DNA of 64,000 nt from positions 1 to 64,000 of the forward strand of contig NZ_CALMFB010000049.1 of assembly GCF_937863155.1 (NCBI RefSeq). The letters run 5' to 3'. The notes under the pieces were generated by a model. It had not been told where the DNA came from and did no database searches. It saw only the letters and a program-made list of their open reading frames with translations. This DNA is from an uncultured Brevundimonas sp. Lineage in GTDB: Bacteria > Pseudomonadota > Alphaproteobacteria > Caulobacterales > Caulobacteraceae. Shown here one piece after another: positions 62,617 to 64,000 of this stretch; the stretch's first letter is position 1, and every line of letters begins with the position of its first letter. The position numbers were made by a program, and so were the translations under genes.

Positions 62617-63920
62617 CAGGCCCCGACTTTGGCGTAAAGCTCGCGCAGGCGCGCCTGATAGGCTTCGGGCGAGAATTTCGCCGCCTGCAGACGCCCCTTT
62701 TCGACCAGGGCGTCGCGCAGCGCCTCGTCCGTGTCCAGCGCCTGGATGCCGCGCGTCAGGGCCTGCACGTCATAGGGATCGACGCTCAAGGCCGCCTCGC
62801 CCGCCACCTCGGGCAGCGATCCGCCGGTCGAGGTCAGCACGGCGGTGTCCAGGGCCATGGATTCCAGCACCGGCAGGCCGAAGCCTTCGTACAGAGACGG
62901 AAACAGGGTCGCCTTGGCCCCGCGGATCAGGCTGATCAGCATCGAAAAGGGCATGTAGTCATACTGGCGGATGCGGTCGGCCGAGGGGCCGCCGTCGGCC
63001 TTGACCTGACGCAGCAGGGCGGTTTCCGGCTCGTCCAGCCAGGCGCGGCCGCCGATCAGGATCAGCGGACTGGTCACGCCCGACGCCAGATAGGCCTCGA
63101 CAATCCGGCCCAGGTTCTTCTTGGGCTCGATGGCGCCGAAATGCAGGAAATAGCTCTTCCAGCCCAGGTTGAAGACGCCTTCCAGCTCCAGCGCCACCTC
63201 GGCCTGGCTGCGGCCCGTCAGCTTGGGCGGCAGGCTGACCGCCTGATAGGTGTTGGTCACCCGGTCCTCGGCCACGCCCAGGATGCGGATCACGTCCTGG
63301 CGGGTGGTTTCGGACACCACGGCGATATGGTCGGCCCGGCGCGCCACCGTGCGGCACAGGTCCAGGAAGACGTCCTTGTCGTCCATGGTGGTGTGCGGCA
63401 GGCGCAGGGGGATCAGGTCGTGGATCGTATAGATGTTGGCCGCGCCCTTGGCGTGCAGCGGCAGGCCGACGGTCCAGTGCATCACATCCGGCGCCCGCGC
63501 CTGATCCGTGGCGGCGAAGGACACGGGCGTGTCGGTGCGATAGGCCGCAAAGGCGCGGTTGGCGTAGTGGTACAGGTCACCGGCGGCCCAGAAATAGTCC
63601 GCCTCGGGCCGGCCGCCGCCCCGGCTGGGCCAGATCACCTCGCCCGACGGCAGGATCGGATGGGCGGTGCGGCCGAACCGGGTGGTCAAGGTGCGCTGGA
63701 AGCGTTCGCTTTTCCTGACCTTGCGGGCCGGCCGGTCGGCGTCGACCAGCAGGGCCTCATTGACCACGGCGTTCTTCTTGCGGCCGCTGGGCGGGCCGTA
63801 CAGCACCTGGGTTCCATGGCCGATGGCCCGAGCGTTGGTCAGCAGGTTGCGGCCGTAGGTGGCGATGCCCGACCCCTTGGCCAGGGCCAGGTTGAAGCCG
63901 TCGATACAGATGGAGGACAT
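62616..63920 (-). CDS. GT4-type glycosyltransferase (first gene of polysaccharide run in window)
   Basis: 434 residues from the ATG at 63920 (GGAG-type site absent; the longer frame to 63965 adds a basic stretch with no family likeness). MSSICIDGFNLALAKGSGIATYGRNLL, YTIHDLIPLRLPH, FLHFGAIEPKKNLGRIVEAYLASG, and ATLFPSLYEGFGLPVLESMALDTAVLTSTGGSLPEV. Mannosyltransferase-like GT-B enzyme. The upstream 80 bases to the window edge show nothing I can name. Confidence 0.9.
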   Translation of the reverse strand: MSSICIDGFNLALAKGSGIATYGRNLLTNARAIGHGTQVLYGPPSGRKKNAVVNEALLVDADRPARKVRKSERFQRTLTTRFGRTAHPILPSGEVIWPSRGGGRPEADYFWAAGDLYHYANRAFAAYRTDTPVSFAATDQARAPDVMHWTVGLPLHAKGAANIYTIHDLIPLRLPHTTMDDKDVFLDLCRTVARRADHIAVVSETTRQDVIRILGVAEDRVTNTYQAVSLPPKLTGRSQAEVALELEGVFNLGWKSYFLHFGAIEPKKNLGRIVEAYLASGVTSPLILIGGRAWLDEPETALLRQVKADGGPSADRIRQYDYMPFSMLISLIRGAKATLFPSLYEGFGLPVLESMALDTAVLTSTGGSLPEVAGEAALSVDPYDVQALTRGIQALDTDEALRDALVEKGRLQAAKFSPEAYQARLRELYAKVGA

Positions 63921-64000
63921 ACGGACCCGACGCAGCGTCCCTCTCGGACCCCGGCGGTATCCCACCGCCCCGGAAAACGGTCAACCGCGCGCTTGGACCG

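Overview
The window is high-GC alphaproteobacterial chromosome. It most resembles the Caulobacteraceae, and Brevundimonas is my best guess. The reasons are the dense high-GC coding, the phyR / nepR-ecfG-phyK general stress locus with GGAAC-N16-CGTT promoters, the Caulobacter-like clusters (obgE-nadD-rsfS-rlmH-envC-ctpA, trpF-trpB-trpA-accD, def-fmt-truA), and PhaR with an acetoacetyl-CoA thiolase. The genus is an inference from gene content and order; no marker gene was compared.

Layout. 1-5023: the 3' end of nrdA, an outer-membrane LpxR-like protein, gamma-glutamyltransferase, tRNA-Arg(ACG), a guanidine/quaternary-ammonium exporter behind a candidate guanidine-II riboswitch, and a small secreted protein. 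5002-10342 (minus strand): rsfS-rlmH-envC-ctpA-DUF610-rppH, a ribosome-maturation and cell-envelope cluster. 10417-19765: a 9.35-kb mobile element with perfect 20-bp terminal inverted repeats and a TCAGTT target duplication, inserted exactly at the nadD stop codon and splitting nadD from rsfS. It carries a PIN-domain nuclease with an unrecognised partner, an IS1-like transposase with a zinc-binding tail, an Xre regulator, a lipoprotein, a small mer-type unit (merR, merT, GDCCVxC protein, Tn5-type ble) and an arsenic unit (arsR, arsC, acr3, arsH). 19766-31771: nadD, obgE, a lipoprotein, an orphan C5-cytosine methyltransferase, accD, the trp cluster, an FAD oxidoreductase, rsuA, an RsmC-like methyltransferase and a thiolase. 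31984-45770: hemolysin III, phaR, oxidoreductases, a glycosyltransferase, putA, an alpha/beta-hydrolase-TPR fusion, an FkbM methyltransferase, HMG-CoA lyase, a GT39/GT2 pair and a membrane protein. 46049-50180: general stress response locus (small membrane protein, phyR, nepR, ecfG, phyK, entericidin-like peptide), with four near-perfect EcfG promoters; a fifth candidate lies before the LpxR-like gene. 50430-54865: an MHS transporter, a DUF418 protein and succinate-semialdehyde dehydrogenase. 55055-63920: trmD-rplS, then on the minus strand truA, fmt, a small protein, def, a thioesterase, an unknown, and the start of a polysaccharide locus (outer-membrane export lipoprotein and two glycosyltransferases).

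How the parts work together. The host genes are mostly core housekeeping. The two accessory systems are the metal/bleomycin-resistance element and the stress regulon. PhyK would phosphorylate PhyR, PhyR~P would sequester NepR, and free EcfG would fire the GGAAC/CGTT promoters in front of phyR, nepR-ecfG, the small membrane protein and the entericidin. In the element, MerR and ArsR each sit beside a recognisable operator, so its two resistance units look separately inducible.

No stretch longer than about 300 bases is without a gene. The longest gaps (45771-46048, 13381-13659, 19239-19496, 33665-33922, 50181-50429) are described through the sites found in them. Several host intergenic gaps hold dyad repeats.
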